Below, piece by piece: positions 15,652-16,140 of a DNA stretch of 16,140 bases. The notes beneath the pieces were generated by a model. It saw nothing but the letters and a program-made list of their open reading frames with translations. It did not search any database and had not been told where the DNA came from. Position 1 is the stretch's first letter, and every line of letters begins with the position of its first letter. The stretch is from Gammaproteobacteria bacterium UBA4421 (GTDB taxonomy: Bacteria > Pseudomonadota > Gammaproteobacteria > Pseudomonadales > Azotimanducaceae). A program made the translations under genes and the position numbers. The stretch is from assembly GCA_002389675.1 (NCBI GenBank), contig DGQF01000007.1, positions 1 to 16,140 on the forward strand, read 5' to 3'.

Positions 15652-15975
15652 ATGAAAAAACTTTTGTCTATTGCCATAAGTACACTCTTCTTGAGTGCGT
15701 GTGTCTCGAATGAGTCAGTTAGAGCAGTCGAGCCGTCTGACTTCACTTTAAGTTGCGAGAGCCTAAAATACGAGCTTGCGAACTTAGGTGCTAAATTTGA
15801 AGAATCCAAGGAAGACTCTGGGTTTACAGGAAAAAATGTTGGAATGGCCATATTATTTTGGCCGGGTATTTTCGTTAATGAGTCCCGTGCCGGTAAGAAT
15901 CAGAGTTCAATAGACAACAGAATTAGCCACTTGAGTGTTCTGTATAATGAGAAATGCGTGAGCAAAGAAGAGTAA
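15652..15975 (+). CDS. Small cargo lipoprotein, unknown function
   Basis: A 107-residue protein with a short lipoprotein signal (MKKLLSIAISTLFLSAC, lipidated Cys17). The mature part has a helical segment (about 33-52), a short hydrophobic stretch (VGMAILFWPGIFV, 63-75) and a conserved-looking NQSSIDNRISHLSVLYNEKC end. Cys35 and Cys102 could form a disulfide. I recall similar small lipoproteins near mobile elements in proteobacteria, but with no assigned role. GGA lies 6 bases before the ATG, and a possible -10 (TATACT, 15610-15615) suggests its own promoter. It is separated from the recombinase by 139 bases and may be a passenger affecting the envelope of the host. Confidence 0.75.
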   Translation: MKKLLSIAISTLFLSACVSNESVRAVEPSDFTLSCESLKYELANLGAKFEESKEDSGFTGKNVGMAILFWPGIFVNESRAGKNQSSIDNRISHLSVLYNEKCVSKEE

Positions 15976-16005
15976 CTCGACCCAGATCTAATAACTTAAT
16001 TTTAT

Positions 16006-16032
16006 CCTTAGCCAGTATACAAAGGGCTAAGG
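16006..16032 (+). terminator. Hairpin after the lipoprotein gene
   Basis: CCTTAGCC (16006-16013) pairs perfectly with GGCTAAGG (16025-16032) around an 11-base loop, 30 bases past the stop codon. The following GTTCATT is only weakly T-rich, so termination may be inefficient. A second small palindrome, CTATC-TCTA-GATAG, lies between it and the right repeat (16044-16057). Confidence 0.4.
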
Positions 16033-16065
16033 GTTCATTAGGTCTATCTCTAGATAGGACTGCTA

Positions 16066-16140
16066 CTCATTAGTCCCGAAAGAATCGAGAGCTAACAAGG
16101 GCTGTAGAGCTTTTGAAGCATAAATATGGCGCCTGGATAG
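16066..16140 (-). repeat. Right terminal inverted repeat (truncated by window end)
   Basis: These bases are the exact reverse complement of 14276-14350. The match is still perfect at the last base of the window, so the true arm may be longer than 75 bp and its junction with the rest of the helicase gene cannot be seen. Confidence 0.95.

Larger units (their letters stand above)
10641..16140 (+). mobile_element. Integrated island in tRNA-Ser(GGA), right end outside window
   Basis: Just past the tRNA-Ser 3' end the gene content changes to integrase, a small unknown protein, an AlpA-like regulator and a primase-helicase, the module order of phage satellites and small integrative elements. The left attachment site is inferred to overlap the tRNA 3' end (from about 10641); no second copy of that sequence is visible, so the right junction lies beyond the window. 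No phage structural or conjugation genes are seen in this part. Confidence 0.65.
14276..16140 (+). mobile_element. Nested tyrosine-recombinase element with long terminal inverted repeats
   Basis: A segment of about 1.9 kb bounded by perfect inverted repeats of at least 75 bp contains one intact tyrosine recombinase and one small lipoprotein gene and interrupts the primase-helicase just after its Walker B motif. There is no DDE or serine transposase. The outer limit on the right cannot be fixed because the repeat reaches the window edge, and the first five matching bases on the left (CTATC) look like helicase coding sequence. It may be a transposon-like element or an invertible segment. Confidence 0.75.

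Noticed and set aside
1..16140. CRISPR array or toxin-antitoxin/defence operon
   Set aside because: No regularly spaced repeats, and no recognisable Cas, nuclease or toxin pairs in any frame.

Overview
The window looks like a gammaproteobacterial chromosome, probably from a marine or aquatic lineage. Supporting this are a cytoplasmic BisC/TorA-type molybdoenzyme, a SPOR-domain outer-membrane protein, single-copy tRNA genes with encoded CCA ends, and a short 4.5S-type SRP RNA. No genus can be named from the sequence alone.

Bases 1 to about 10,660 are core-like chromosome. A carboxymuconolactone-decarboxylase-family gene and a small single-pass membrane protein lie on the plus strand. Facing them on the minus strand are two genes that overlap by 4 bases: a UrtA/AmiC-type periplasmic amide-binding lipoprotein, then a pentameric ligand-gated ion channel homologue. 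After a 600-base gene-free stretch comes tRNA-Arg(CCU). Next is a minus-strand pair made of a large SPOR + CBM9-like + beta-barrel outer-membrane protein followed by the molybdoenzyme. A cluster of stable RNAs then reads rightward: tRNA-Arg(ACG), a 53-residue membrane peptide, SRP RNA and tRNA-Ser(GGA).

From the 3' end of tRNA-Ser (about 10,640) to the window end the DNA is accessory. It starts with a tyrosine integrase whose catalytic His boxes are altered. A small unknown protein, an AlpA/excisionase-like DNA-binding protein and a primase-helicase replication protein follow. This gene order is typical of a satellite, integrative element or phage-derived island seated in a tRNA gene. Its right end is not in the window.

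Inside the primase-helicase gene, just after the Walker B motif, a second smaller element is nested. It spans 14,276 to at least 16,140 and carries one intact tyrosine recombinase and a small lipoprotein. It is bounded by perfect inverted repeats of at least 75 bp; the right copy runs into the window edge. No DDE transposase is present. A tyrosine recombinase between long inverted repeats is unusual, because this enzyme class normally leaves direct repeats on integration and inverts DNA between inverted sites. This nested element and the binding-protein/ion-channel pair are the two most interesting parts of the window.
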